Below are positions 47,118-57,061 of a DNA stretch of 64,000 nt, piece by piece; position 1 is the stretch's first letter, and each line of letters opens with the position of its first letter. The stretch lies in assembly GCF_006384975.1 (NCBI RefSeq), contig NZ_CP021645.1, forward strand, positions 2,880,001 through 2,944,000, in the 5' to 3' direction. The notes beneath the pieces were generated by a model. That model was not told the DNA's origin. It saw only the letters and a program-made list of their open reading frames with translations, and searched no databases. The DNA comes from Pseudomonas oryzihabitans (GTDB lineage Bacteria; Pseudomonadota; Gammaproteobacteria; Pseudomonadales; Pseudomonadaceae). The position numbers and the translations under genes are program-made.

Positions 47118-48593
47118 ATGCTTTCTTCCGCGCTGTCCAAGGCTCACGAGGCGATCCTCGAACAACTTGAGCAACGTCACGACGCCTGGCGTCCGGCCTA
47201 CCACCTGGCGCCTCAGGTGGGCTGGATGAACGACCCGAATGGGCTGGTGTTCTTCCAGGGCGAATACCACGTCTTCTATCAGTACCACCCCTACTCGACG
47301 AAATGGGGCCCCATGCATTGGGGCCATGCCAAGAGCGCCGATCTGGTCCATTGGCAACACTTGCCGGTCGCCTTGGCGCCGGATACCGAAGCCGATCGCG
47401 ACGGCTGCTTCTCGGGCTCTGCGGTGGTCTGGGAAGACCGGCTCTACCTGCTCTATACCGGCCATCGCTGGTTGGGCGAGCCGGGGCGCGAAGACCAGGG
47501 GCTGTACCAGGTGCAGTGCCTGGCCAGCAGTGAGGACGGCTTGGTGTTCACCAAGCACGGCACGGTGATCGAACCGCCGGTCCCCGAGATGCAGCACTTC
47601 CGCGATCCCAAGGTCTGGCGGCGCGACGACGCCTGGTGGATGGCCCTCGGCGCTCGCGAGGGTGACGATCCCCGGCTGCTGCTCTATCGCTCCCACGACC
47701 TCTTCCATTGGGAAGCTCTGGGCACCGCCCTGGGCGGCACCCGCGAGCAGGATGGCTACATGTGGGAGTGTCCCGATCTCTTCCCGCTGGGTGACGAGGA
47801 CGTCTTCCTCTGCTCGCCGCAGGGGCTGCGTCCCCGGGGCTATCGCTATCGCAATCTCTACCAGAACGCCTATCGTCTGGGCCGGCTCACCGACGCGGCG
47901 CGCTTCCTGCCGCGTACCGACTTCATCGAGCTCGACCATGGCCACGATTTCTATGCCGCCCAGACGCTGGAGGCACCGGATGGTCGCCGCCTGCTCTGGG
48001 CCTGGCTGGACATGTGGGAAAGCCCCATGCCGAGCCAGGCCGACGGCTGGTGCGGCATGCTTTCGCTGCCGCGTGAAGTCAGCCGGGAAGGAGACCGCCT
48101 GCGGCAAAGACCCGCGCGGGAGTTGATAGCCCTTCGGGAAAGCGAGCATCCCCTCGCCGGGCAGCACCTGAAGAGCGAAAGACTGCTGCTGCCGCTGGAG
48201 GGCGAGCGCCTGGAACTCGAGATCGAGATCGATCTCCACGCCAGCGATGCCGAGCGCTTCGGCCTGGCCCTGCGGGTCGACCCGAATGGGCGCGAGGAAA
48301 CGCTGCTCTACGTGGATGCCCAGGCCGGCCGCCTGGTGCTGGATCGCGAACGCGCCGGACGCGGTGTGGCGGGCGTGCGCAGCCTACCGCTCACCGCCGG
48401 CCAGACGACGCTGCATCTGCGTCTCTACCTGGATAGATCGTCGCTGGAAGTCTTCGTCGACGACGGCCTCCACACCTTCGGCAGCCGCCTCTATCCGGGG
48501 CCGGACAGCCAGGGAGTAGCGCTCTTCGCCAGCAACGGCAGCGCCCGCTTCAGCCAACTGCGGGCCTGGACGCTGCGCGATCTGGCCCTCTGA
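47118..48593 (+). CDS. GH32 sucrase / beta-fructofuranosidase
   Basis: A 491-residue glycoside hydrolase family 32 enzyme with the catalytic set: nucleophile Asp39 in WMNDPNG, transition-state stabiliser in RDP (162-164), acid/base Glu217 in ECPDLF. A C-terminal beta-sandwich follows from about residue 350. No signal peptide, so it is cytoplasmic, like ScrB-type sucrose(-6-phosphate) hydrolases. No sucrose PTS is encoded nearby, so free sucrose is the more likely substrate here. It precedes the LacI regulator by 53 bases on the same strand. Confidence 0.92.
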   Translation: MLSSALSKAHEAILEQLEQRHDAWRPAYHLAPQVGWMNDPNGLVFFQGEYHVFYQYHPYSTKWGPMHWGHAKSADLVHWQHLPVALAPDTEADRDGCFSGSAVVWEDRLYLLYTGHRWLGEPGREDQGLYQVQCLASSEDGLVFTKHGTVIEPPVPEMQHFRDPKVWRRDDAWWMALGAREGDDPRLLLYRSHDLFHWEALGTALGGTREQDGYMWECPDLFPLGDEDVFLCSPQGLRPRGYRYRNLYQNAYRLGRLTDAARFLPRTDFIELDHGHDFYAAQTLEAPDGRRLLWAWLDMWESPMPSQADGWCGMLSLPREVSREGDRLRQRPARELIALRESEHPLAGQHLKSERLLLPLEGERLELEIEIDLHASDAERFGLALRVDPNGREETLLYVDAQAGRLVLDRERAGRGVAGVRSLPLTAGQTTLHLRLYLDRSSLEVFVDDGLHTFGSRLYPGPDSQGVALFASNGSARFSQLRAWTLRDLAL

Positions 48594-48646
48594 CCCCTGC
48601 TGATTTGGCATACTCCCCTCCTGATCAAGCGAGCGGGAGGGATGGG

Positions 48647-49639
48647 ATGCCATCGGTGAAGGATGTGGCCCGGCTGGCCGGCGTCTCGGCCATGACGGTT
48701 TCGCGCGCGCTGAACAATCCGGAAAAGCTCGGCGCCGAGACCCTGACCCGCATCCAGTCGGCGATCCAGACGCTCGGCTACGTACCGGACCTGGCCGCCC
48801 GCCGGATTCGCGGTGGACGCTCCAGCGGCAAGACCATCGGCGTCTTCGCCCTGGGCACCGCCACCACCCCCTTCGCCGTGGATCTACTGCTGGGCCTGGA
48901 GCGCACGACGCGGGAGCATGGCTGGAATCTGTTCATCCTCAACCTGCTGGAGGACCGCCCCAGCCCCGAGGACATCGAATTGATGCTGGCGCACCGCCCG
49001 GACGGCATCGTCTTCAGCTCCATGCACCTGCGCGCCGTAGCGGTCCCCAGCGGCCTGGGGGAACGCCCCGTGGTCCTGAGCAACTGCTATGCCGAACGCG
49101 CAGCGATGGCCTGCTACGTACCGGACGATGCCGAGGGGCAATACCAGGCGGTGCGCACGGCCCTGGCTCGCGGCTATCGACGCCCGCTGAGCATCAATCT
49201 GCCGCGTCCCAGTCCGGCTTGGCCGCTTCGCCAGGAGGGTCTGCTGCGCGCCTGCCGGGAAGCCGGTCTGGCTGACGCCCTCGGCCAGTATGACCTGAGC
49301 ACCGACGACGCCTACGACGAGACCCGCCTCGAGCTGGAGCGCCGTTTCGCCACCGCAGCGACCACCCCGGACCTGCTGATCTGCGGCAACGACCGGATCG
49401 CCCTGGTGGCCTACCAATGGCTGCTGGCCCGCGGACTGCGCATTCCGCAAGACGTGGCCGTGCTCGGCTACGACAACATGGTCGGCGTCGCCGAGTTGTT
49501 CCATCCGCCCCTGACCACCGTTCAGCTACCGCACTTCGAACTCGGGCGTGAGGCGGCCCTGCACCTGATCGAAGGACGCGCCAACGACCGGGCGCGCCAT
49601 CAGTTGGCCTGTCCGCTGGTGGATCGCGCCTCCCTCTAG
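48647..49639 (+). CDS. LacI-family regulator (sucrose locus)
   Basis: A 330-residue LacI/GalR repressor: N-terminal helix-turn-helix VKDVARLAGVSAMTVSRALN with the hinge LAARRIRGGRSS, then a periplasmic-binding-like sugar-sensing core (LLICGNDRIALVAYQWLLAR, VLGYDNMVGVAELFHPPLTTV). Start ATG 48647 follows GGGAGGG; an in-frame upstream start lacks the motif. It lies behind the GH32 gene, so autoregulation with porin/GH32 through the operator at 46888 is likely. Its stop shares CTAG with the stop of the next, convergent LacI gene. Confidence 0.93.
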   Translation: MPSVKDVARLAGVSAMTVSRALNNPEKLGAETLTRIQSAIQTLGYVPDLAARRIRGGRSSGKTIGVFALGTATTPFAVDLLLGLERTTREHGWNLFILNLLEDRPSPEDIELMLAHRPDGIVFSSMHLRAVAVPSGLGERPVVLSNCYAERAAMACYVPDDAEGQYQAVRTALARGYRRPLSINLPRPSPAWPLRQEGLLRACREAGLADALGQYDLSTDDAYDETRLELERRFATAATTPDLLICGNDRIALVAYQWLLARGLRIPQDVAVLGYDNMVGVAELFHPPLTTVQLPHFELGREAALHLIEGRANDRARHQLACPLVDRASL

Positions 49640-50667
49640 CACGACGAACGCACCGGACCGGTGGACGTACCGGGGATCAGCGGCACGTCCCAGACCTCCA
49701 CCAGTTCTGCCGCGGGTACGCCGCGGGCACGTTCGATGGCCATGTGGGCGATGCGCCGCCCGGCCAGACGGATCGAGGAACGCAAGACGGTGAGCCCCGG
49801 TGCGGCGATCTCCGTCGGCAGCGCCGCGACGACGTCGTCGTGGGCGATGAGGGAGACGTCACCAGGAATGCTCAGCCCGGCTTCGGCGATGGCCTGGGCT
49901 GCGCCTATGGCCTGCAGCACCGAAGAGCAGAGGAAGGCAGTCGGCGGCTCGACCAGGGCCAGCATGCCGCGCGCCGCCTCGTAGCCGCGGGCATAGGTCT
50001 GCTGCCCGGCAGCCATCAGAGCGGGATCGGCGCTCAGGCCCGCGGCGGCGAGCTCGGCCAGATAGCCCGCTCGGCGATCACGGCCATAGGCCAGATGCTC
50101 TTCACCATTGAGCAGGGCGATGCGCCGATGGCCGAACGCCGTCAGGTGTGCGGTGCCCTTGGCGAAAGCACCAACGCTGTCGACGCTGAGCGAGGCGACG
50201 TTCTGGCCAAAGACCGGCAAGCCGTGGGCGACCACCGGAAAGGCGATCTCGGCGAGGTCGGCGGTCTCCGGATCGTCGAACACCGGCGACAGCAACACCA
50301 GGGCGTCCACCGCCCCCGAGCCTATGACGCGCTCGCACACGGCCCGCTCCTGCCCCTTGAGCGTGGGCAGCAGATGAATGGCCAGGCCGCATTCGGCGGC
50401 CGTTTCGCTGATGCCCGTCAACAGATCGGTGACGATGGGATTTTCCAGCATGTTGTCGTGGATCGACAGCAGGATACCCAGGGCATCGGCCCGCCCGGTC
50501 GCCAGCCGCAGCGCGGTCGGGTTCGGCTGGTAGTTGAGGCGTTGCGCCGCTTCCAGTACTCGCTGGCGAGTCTTGGCCCCCACCTCCGGATAGCCGTTCA
50601 GCGCCCGGCTCACGGTGGTCGGCGAGAGGCCCAGATGGGCCGCGAGATCCTTCAGGCTATTGATCAT
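49636..50667 (-). CDS. LacI-family regulator (alpha-glucoside ABC locus)
   Basis: A 343-residue LacI/GalR repressor: LKDLAAHLGLSPTTVSRALN helix-turn-helix and hinge (TALRLATGRAD), then the effector domain with VSLIAHDDVVAALPTEI near residue 275. It resembles AglR-type repressors by context: divergent from an ABC sugar importer plus alpha-glucosidase. It overlaps the neighbouring LacI gene tail-to-tail by 4 bases. Its operator candidate is the perfect palindrome at 50789. Confidence 0.93.
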   Translation of the reverse strand: MINSLKDLAAHLGLSPTTVSRALNGYPEVGAKTRQRVLEAAQRLNYQPNPTALRLATGRADALGILLSIHDNMLENPIVTDLLTGISETAAECGLAIHLLPTLKGQERAVCERVIGSGAVDALVLLSPVFDDPETADLAEIAFPVVAHGLPVFGQNVASLSVDSVGAFAKGTAHLTAFGHRRIALLNGEEHLAYGRDRRAGYLAELAAAGLSADPALMAAGQQTYARGYEAARGMLALVEPPTAFLCSSVLQAIGAAQAIAEAGLSIPGDVSLIAHDDVVAALPTEIAAPGLTVLRSSIRLAGRRIAHMAIERARGVPAAELVEVWDVPLIPGTSTGPVRSSC

Positions 50668-50788
50668 GTTGTTGTAGGTACCTGGCGGATAGGTGAAGCC
50701 GTTCGAAGAAGAAGCTCATCGGGATGCGGCCGGATAATACGGTGATTGACACCCCCGGCAAAGTAGCGCAGTCTGCATTTAGCGCTTT

Positions 50789-50802
50789 CAAAGCGCTTTG
50801 AA
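50789..50802. promoter_or_regulatory. LacI-type operator palindrome before ABC operon
   Basis: TCAAAGCGCTTTGA is a perfect 14-base palindrome centred on GC, in the classic LacI/GalR-family form, preceded by a second overlapping AGCGCTTT half at 50782-50789. It lies in the 361-base divergent gap between the LacI gene and the sugar-binding-protein gene, about 227 bases before the latter's start. The rest of the gap is an unexplained leader without a convincing ORF. Confidence 0.7.
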
Positions 50803-51028
50803 TAAGGTTTTCATCGACTTCTCCTGGTGACTTGAGCTGGTTGTGAAGTGGGTCGACAGAGCGCCTCGACATATTCGAAGGCCTGTATCGATCCGCGCCA
50901 CGCAGCGTCCGTACCTGGGAAGACAACAACAACAATGAAAGGCCAGGTAACCGTTTCGCCTTCGCTCGCGCCGCTCACAGGGGCGACGAAGGCTGCCACG
51001 GACGGTTGCCTGCCAGGAGATGAACAGT

Positions 51029-52285
51029 ATGTTTAAGCGACTAGCCGGAGTGCTCGTCACCGGTGTTCTGCTGGGCGGCGTCGCCCAGGCCGAGGAGTTG
51101 TCCATCGTCGCCGGCTCGATCGGCAAGGACATCGAGGAGTTGCGCCTGCAACTCGATGCCTTCGAAAAGGCCAGTGGACACAAGGTGAAGATCGTAACCA
51201 TGCCCGCCTCGGCCACCGACCAGTTCGGCCAATACCGCCTCTGGCTGTCGGCCGGCAACAAGGACATCGACGTCTACCGCACCGACGTGGTCTGGGCCCC
51301 GCAACTCGCCGCCAGCTTCGTCGACCTTTCGGACGCCATGAAGGACGTCGTCGGTCAACACTCGCCGTCGGTGATCGCCTCCCAGACCGTGAATGGCAAG
51401 CTGGTGGCCATGCCGATGTTCTCCGATGCCCCGGCGCTCTACTACCGCAAGGACCTGCTGGAAAAATACGGCAAGCCCGTGCCCACCACCTGGACCGAAC
51501 TGGCGACCACCGCCAAGGAAATCCAGGACGCGGAACGTGCCGCCGGGCAACCCCAGCTCAACGGCTACGTGTTCCAGGGCGCTGCCTACGAGGGCACCAC
51601 CTGCATGGGCCTGGAGTTGATCGCCTCCAATGGCGGCGGCGATATCGTCTCGCCCCAGGGTGACATCACCGTCAACAACCCCAAGGCCGCCGAGGCGCTG
51701 AGTATGGCCCACGGCTGGGTCGGCACCATCGCGCCCAAGGGCGTCCTCGGCTATCAAGAGGAGGATGCGCGCGGCGTCTGGCAAACCGGCAACGCCGTGT
51801 TCATGCGCAACTGGCCCTATGCCTACCCGCTGGGTAACGGCGCCGACTCGCCCATCAAGGGCAAGTTCGAGGTCGCGCCCCTGCCGGCCGGCGCCGGTGG
51901 CAAGTCGGCGGCCTGCCTGGGTGGCTGGAATCTCGCGGTCTCCAAGTACTCGACCCACCAGCAGGCGGCCATCGAGTTGGTTCGCTACCTGGTCTCGGCC
52001 GAGGCCCAGAAGCAACGGGCGCTGCTGAACGTTCGCCTGCCATCGATCCCCGCGCTGTACCAGGATCCGGACATCGTTGCCCAGCAACCGCTGGTGGCCC
52101 GTTGGAAGGACGTCTTCGAGAACGCTACCCCGCGTCCCTCGGCGCCGACCAAAACGCGCTACAACGAGGTCTCGCAGCAGTTCTGGACCACCGTCAACCG
52201 CACCCTGGCCGGCCAGGGCGATGCGGCGAGCAATCTCGACGCCCTGGACAAGCAGTTGCGACGCCTGAAGCGCAACGACTGGTAA
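51029..52285 (+). CDS. ABC sugar transporter, solute-binding protein
   Basis: A 418-residue periplasmic binding protein of the extracellular solute-binding family 1 (MalE/ThuE/AglE type). Signal peptide MFKRLAGVLVTGVLLGGVAQA; mature start EELSIVAGSIGKD. Seen: GQYRLWLSAGNKDIDVYRTD near 60-80, the GLELIASNGGG region near 175, and GWNLAVSKYSTHQQAAIELVRY near 290. The start at 51029 is 9 bases after AGGAG, better than ATG 51020 that abuts it. Likely ligands: trehalose, maltose, sucrose or related alpha-glucosides. Confidence 0.9.
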   Translation: MFKRLAGVLVTGVLLGGVAQAEELSIVAGSIGKDIEELRLQLDAFEKASGHKVKIVTMPASATDQFGQYRLWLSAGNKDIDVYRTDVVWAPQLAASFVDLSDAMKDVVGQHSPSVIASQTVNGKLVAMPMFSDAPALYYRKDLLEKYGKPVPTTWTELATTAKEIQDAERAAGQPQLNGYVFQGAAYEGTTCMGLELIASNGGGDIVSPQGDITVNNPKAAEALSMAHGWVGTIAPKGVLGYQEEDARGVWQTGNAVFMRNWPYAYPLGNGADSPIKGKFEVAPLPAGAGGKSAACLGGWNLAVSKYSTHQQAAIELVRYLVSAEAQKQRALLNVRLPSIPALYQDPDIVAQQPLVARWKDVFENATPRPSAPTKTRYNEVSQQFWTTVNRTLAGQGDAASNLDALDKQLRRLKRNDW

Positions 52286-52367
52286 GGCCTGCACGAGCGC
52301 TCGGACCTCGCCCCGAGGTCCGAGCGCATGTCCTTGGTGGCTGTCCCGGCCACGCCAAGCTTCACGG

Positions 52368-53365
52368 ATGCACCCGATCATGACCCACTTCGAATCCGCT
52401 CCCACGCCTCCTGCGGCGGTCACCCCCAAGGCGGCGCATTCGCGCTCCAGGCTGTCCCGCCAACGGCAGCGCGCCGCCCTGCTGTTCATCGCGCCGATGC
52501 TGGTGGTGCTCGCCGGGGTAGCCGCCTGGCCGCTACTCAAGACGATCTACTTCTCCTTCACCGATGCCCGCCTGGGTGATCTATCCAGCGCTGCCTTCGT
52601 CGGCTTGCGTAACTACTACGAGTGGGTGGATTACGGCGATGGTCAGGGCGAGGCCTTCGGCGTGCTGGTGGATCCGGTCTGGTGGCAGGCGGTCTGGAAC
52701 ACGGTGCGCTACACCCTGATCTCGGTCAGCCTGGAGACCTTTTTCGGCCTGATCGTGGCGCTGGTGCTCAACGCCCGGTTTCCCGGACGCGCGCTGGTCA
52801 GGGCGGCGGTGCTGATTCCCTGGGCCATTCCCACCATCGTCTCGGCCAAGCTGTGGGCCTGGATGATGAACGACCAGTTCGGCATTTTGAACGATCTGCT
52901 GGTCCACCTCGGCCTCCTGGCGGCGCCCATCGCCTGGACCGCCTCGCCGGATACCGCCATGACCGCGGTCATCATCGTCGACGTATGGAAGACCACGCCC
53001 TTCATGGCCCTGCTGATCCTGGCCGGTCTGCAGCTGGTGCCCGGCGACGTCTACGAAGCCGCCCGCATCGATGGCGTGCATCCAGTCAAGGTGTTCTTCC
53101 GCGTGACCCTGCCGCTGATCCGGCCGGCGATCCTGGTGGCGGTGATCTTCCGCGCCCTCGATGCCCTGCGCGTCTTCGATCTGATCTACGTGCTGACGCC
53201 GAACAATTCCGAGACCAAGACCATGAGCGTCTATGCCCAGGAAAATCTGTTCCAGTTCGACAACTTCGCCCAGGGCTCGGCGGCCTCGACCCTGCTGTTC
53301 CTGGTGGTCGCGCTGATCACCCTGATCTACCTCAAGACCGCCCGTCTCGACCTGGGAGCCAGCAA

Positions 53366-53369
<4 letters not shown>
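52368..53369 (+). CDS. ABC sugar transporter, permease 1 (MalF-type)
   Basis: A 333-residue permease with six membrane segments and the EAA loop YEAARIDGVHPVKVFFRVTLPL near 227-248, which docks the ATPase. The N-terminal soluble stretch is short compared with E. coli MalF. Starts are possible at 52368 or 52380; both are reasonable. It lies 82 bases after the binding protein and overlaps the next permease gene by ATGA. Confidence 0.92.
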
Positions 53370-54208
<839 letters not shown>

Positions 54209-54214
54209 TCCGCC

Positions 54215-55900
54215 ATGGCCAATACTCAGACCCAGGCCGTCGACCGCGACTGGTGGCGTGGCGCGGTGATCTACGAGATCTATCCACGCTCCTTCCAGGA
54301 CAGCAACGGCGACGGTATCGGCGATCTCGCCGGCATCACCGCGCGCCTGCCCTATGTCGCCGACCTGGGGGTCGACGCCATCTGGATCGCGCCCTTCATG
54401 CGCTCGCCCATGGCCGATTTCGGCTATGACGTCTCCGACTACCGCGACGTCGATCCGCAATTCGGCACCCTCGCCGACTTCGATGCTCTGGTCAGCCGCG
54501 CCCACGAACTGGGCCTGAAGGTGATGATCGACCTGGTGCTGTCGCACACCTCCAGCCGCCATCCCTGGTTCGCCGAAAGTCGCAGTGATCGCCACAACGC
54601 CCGCGCCGACTGGTACGTCTGGGCCGATGCCAAGCCCGACGGCTCGCCGCCCAACAACTGGCTGTCCAACTTCGGCGGTTCCTCCTGGGAATGGGACGCC
54701 GGCCGTGGCCAGTACTACCTGCACAATTTCCTCATCGAGCAGCCCGACCTCAACTTCCACAACGAAGCTGTGGTGCAGGCGGTGCTGGACGTGGTGCGCT
54801 TCTGGCTCGACCGGGGCGTCGACGGCTTCCGCCTCGATACCGCGAACTTCTATTTCCACGACGCCGAGCTAAGAGACAATCCACCGCTGCCGCCGGAATT
54901 GCAGAACGAGCGCCTGGCCCCGCGGGATCGCCCCTACAACTGGCAAGATCACCGCTACGACAAGAATCGCCCGGAAAACCTCGGTTTCCTGCGGCGTTTC
55001 CGCGCCCTGCTCGACGAGTATCCGGCGGCCACCGCCGTCGGCGAGGTGGGCGAAATGATTCATGGCACGGCGCTGATGGCCGAATACACCGGCGGCGGCG
55101 ATCGACTGCACATGTGCTACGCCTTCGACTTCCTCAACACCGCCCTGCCGGCGGTAGAGGATATCCGGCCGGTGATCGAGGACTTCGAGCGGGCGGCCGC
55201 CGATGGCTGGGCCTGCTGGGCCTTTTCCAACCATGACGTGGTGCGCCATGCCTCGCGCTGGGCCAAGGACCGGCCGGACGGCACGGCCATCCTGCGCCTG
55301 GCGGCGGCGATCCTGCTCACCCTGCGCGGCTCGGTGTGCCTGTACCAGGGCGAAGAACTGGGCCAGACCGAGGCGGACATCGCCTTCGCCGACATCGTCG
55401 ATCCCTGGGGCAAGCGCTACTGGCCGGCCATCAAGGGCCGCGACGGCTGCCGTACGCCCATGGTCTGGAGCGCCGCGCTGCCTCATGGTGGTTTCACCGA
55501 GTCGACGGCCAGACCCTGGCTGCCGGTACCGGCCAAACACCTGCCGCTGGCGGTCGATCGTCAGGCGCAACGCGTCGACTCCCTGCTCGCCTGCTATCGC
55601 ACCCTGCTCGCCTGGCGCCGAACGCTCCCGGCATTGGTCAAGGGCTCGATCGAGTTTCTCGACCTGCATCCGCAGGTGCTCGCCTTCGAAAGACAGCTCG
55701 GCGAAGAACGCCTGCTGGTGGCCTTCAACCTGGCCGATGGCCAGCCGCTGGAACTGGCGCTTGCGCCGAATCTCGCCGAGCACCTGCGGGAAGATCTCAC
55801 GCCAGCGCTGCTGGGCGGTCGCCTCGAGCGCCAGCGCCTGCTGCTACCGCCCCATTCCGGCCTGATCGCCCGCCTCGCGGGCGGCGCCGATCACCGCTAA
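54215..55900 (+). CDS. GH13 alpha-glucosidase
   Basis: A 561-residue cytoplasmic GH13 enzyme. Conserved regions: DLVLSHTSSRHPWF (I), nucleophile Asp208 in GFRLDTAN (II), acid/base Glu277 in AVGEVGE (III), NHD with His340-Asp341 (IV), and QPDLNFHN at 176-183, which marks the oligo-1,6-glucosidase/alpha-glucosidase subgroup. It probably hydrolyses imported alpha-glucosides (maltose, sucrose, trehalulose or isomaltose type). It sits between permease 2 and the ATPase, the same order as the agl operon of Sinorhizobium. Confidence 0.92.
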   Translation: MANTQTQAVDRDWWRGAVIYEIYPRSFQDSNGDGIGDLAGITARLPYVADLGVDAIWIAPFMRSPMADFGYDVSDYRDVDPQFGTLADFDALVSRAHELGLKVMIDLVLSHTSSRHPWFAESRSDRHNARADWYVWADAKPDGSPPNNWLSNFGGSSWEWDAGRGQYYLHNFLIEQPDLNFHNEAVVQAVLDVVRFWLDRGVDGFRLDTANFYFHDAELRDNPPLPPELQNERLAPRDRPYNWQDHRYDKNRPENLGFLRRFRALLDEYPAATAVGEVGEMIHGTALMAEYTGGGDRLHMCYAFDFLNTALPAVEDIRPVIEDFERAAADGWACWAFSNHDVVRHASRWAKDRPDGTAILRLAAAILLTLRGSVCLYQGEELGQTEADIAFADIVDPWGKRYWPAIKGRDGCRTPMVWSAALPHGGFTESTARPWLPVPAKHLPLAVDRQAQRVDSLLACYRTLLAWRRTLPALVKGSIEFLDLHPQVLAFERQLGEERLLVAFNLADGQPLELALAPNLAEHLREDLTPALLGGRLERQRLLLPPHSGLIARLAGGADHR

Positions 55901-55917
55901 CCGATGAGGACTTCTGG

Positions 55918-57012
55918 ATGACCACGCTCACCCTCAAAGGGATCAAGAAACGCTACGGCAACGTCGAGATCCTGCAGCACATCGACCTCGACATCCGCTC
56001 GGGAGAATTCATCGTCTTCGTCGGCCCGTCCGGCTGCGGCAAGTCGACCCTGCTGCGGGTCATCGCCGGCCTGGAAGACATCACTGCGGGCACCTTCTCC
56101 ATCGATGGCGAGGTGGTCAACGACCGCACGCCCAAGGAGCGCGGGATCGCCATGGTGTTCCAGTCCTATGCGCTCTATCCGCACATGACGGTCTACCAGA
56201 ACATGGCCTTCGGCCTGACCCTGGACAAGGGCACGCCCAAGTCGGAGATCGACGTCCGCGTCCGCCGCGCCGCCGAGGCGCTGCAACTCACGCCTTACCT
56301 CGAGCGGCTGCCCAAGGCGCTGTCCGGTGGCCAGCGCCAGCGCGTGGCGATCGGCCGGGCCATTACCCGCGATCCCAAGGTGTTCCTGTTCGACGAACCC
56401 CTGTCCAACCTCGACGCCGCCCTGCGCGTGCAGACGCGCATCGAGATCGCCCGGCTGCACGAGCAGATGCCCAACACCACCATGATCTACGTCACCCACG
56501 ATCAGGTGGAGGCCATGACCCTGGCCGACCGCATCGTGGTGCTCAACGGCGGTCGCGTCGAGCAGGTCGGTTCGCCCCTGGAACTCTACGACGATCCGGA
56601 CAACCTGTTCGTCGCCCGCTTCCTCGGCTCGCCGGCGATGAACATCCTGCCCGCCACCGCCCGCGAAGGGCACCTGGATCTGCACGGTGCGCAAGGCGCT
56701 CAAACGCTGAGCGCGCCGGCCGGCATCCAGGGTGAGCTGCACCTGGGCGTCCGCCCGGAGCATCTACACCTGGTCCCGGCCGGCCAGGGCATCCTGTCCG
56801 GCACCGTCACCCTGACCGAGCAACTCGGCGAATTGACGCTGGTGTATGTGGACCTAGGCAACGGCGGTGAACCGCTGGTGGCCAAGGTAGCCGGCAAGGC
56901 CGAGCTGCACCACGGCCAACAGGTACAGCTGACCAGCGCCCCCGAACACCTGCGCTACTTCGATGCGGAAGGTCGCGCGCTGCGCCAGCACCGGCATAGC
57001 GCGGTCGCCTGA
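55918..57012 (+). CDS. ABC sugar transporter ATPase (MalK/UgpC-type)
   Basis: A 364-residue ATPase: Walker A GPSGCGKST (36-44), Q-loop FQSYALYPHM near 82, signature LSGGQRQR near 134, Walker B VFLFDEPLSNLD near 155, and a C-terminal TOBE/MalK-regulatory domain from about 235. It drives the two permeases. Last gene of the operon, 17 bases after the GH13 gene; a GC-rich hairpin follows. Confidence 0.93.
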   Translation: MTTLTLKGIKKRYGNVEILQHIDLDIRSGEFIVFVGPSGCGKSTLLRVIAGLEDITAGTFSIDGEVVNDRTPKERGIAMVFQSYALYPHMTVYQNMAFGLTLDKGTPKSEIDVRVRRAAEALQLTPYLERLPKALSGGQRQRVAIGRAITRDPKVFLFDEPLSNLDAALRVQTRIEIARLHEQMPNTTMIYVTHDQVEAMTLADRIVVLNGGRVEQVGSPLELYDDPDNLFVARFLGSPAMNILPATAREGHLDLHGAQGAQTLSAPAGIQGELHLGVRPEHLHLVPAGQGILSGTVTLTEQLGELTLVYVDLGNGGEPLVAKVAGKAELHHGQQVQLTSAPEHLRYFDAEGRALRQHRHSAVA

Positions 57013-57020
57013 GGGCTCCA

Positions 57021-57054
57021 CCGCCGCGCCGCCTCGAGCAGGGAGGCGCGGCGG
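57021..57054. terminator. GC-rich hairpin between ABC operon and chemoreceptor
   Basis: A 12-base stem (CCGCCGCGCC...CTC / GAGGCGCGGCGG, with a 3-base bulge) lies between two convergent genes. No U-tract, so possibly a bidirectional, weak terminator. Confidence 0.5.
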
Positions 57055-57061
57055 GCACTTA

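Noticed and set aside
50848..51036. A 62-codon GTG frame in the leader of the sugar-binding protein gene
   Set aside because: No ribosome site, no family resemblance, and it overlaps the signal-peptide start. A leader peptide cannot be excluded but is not supported.
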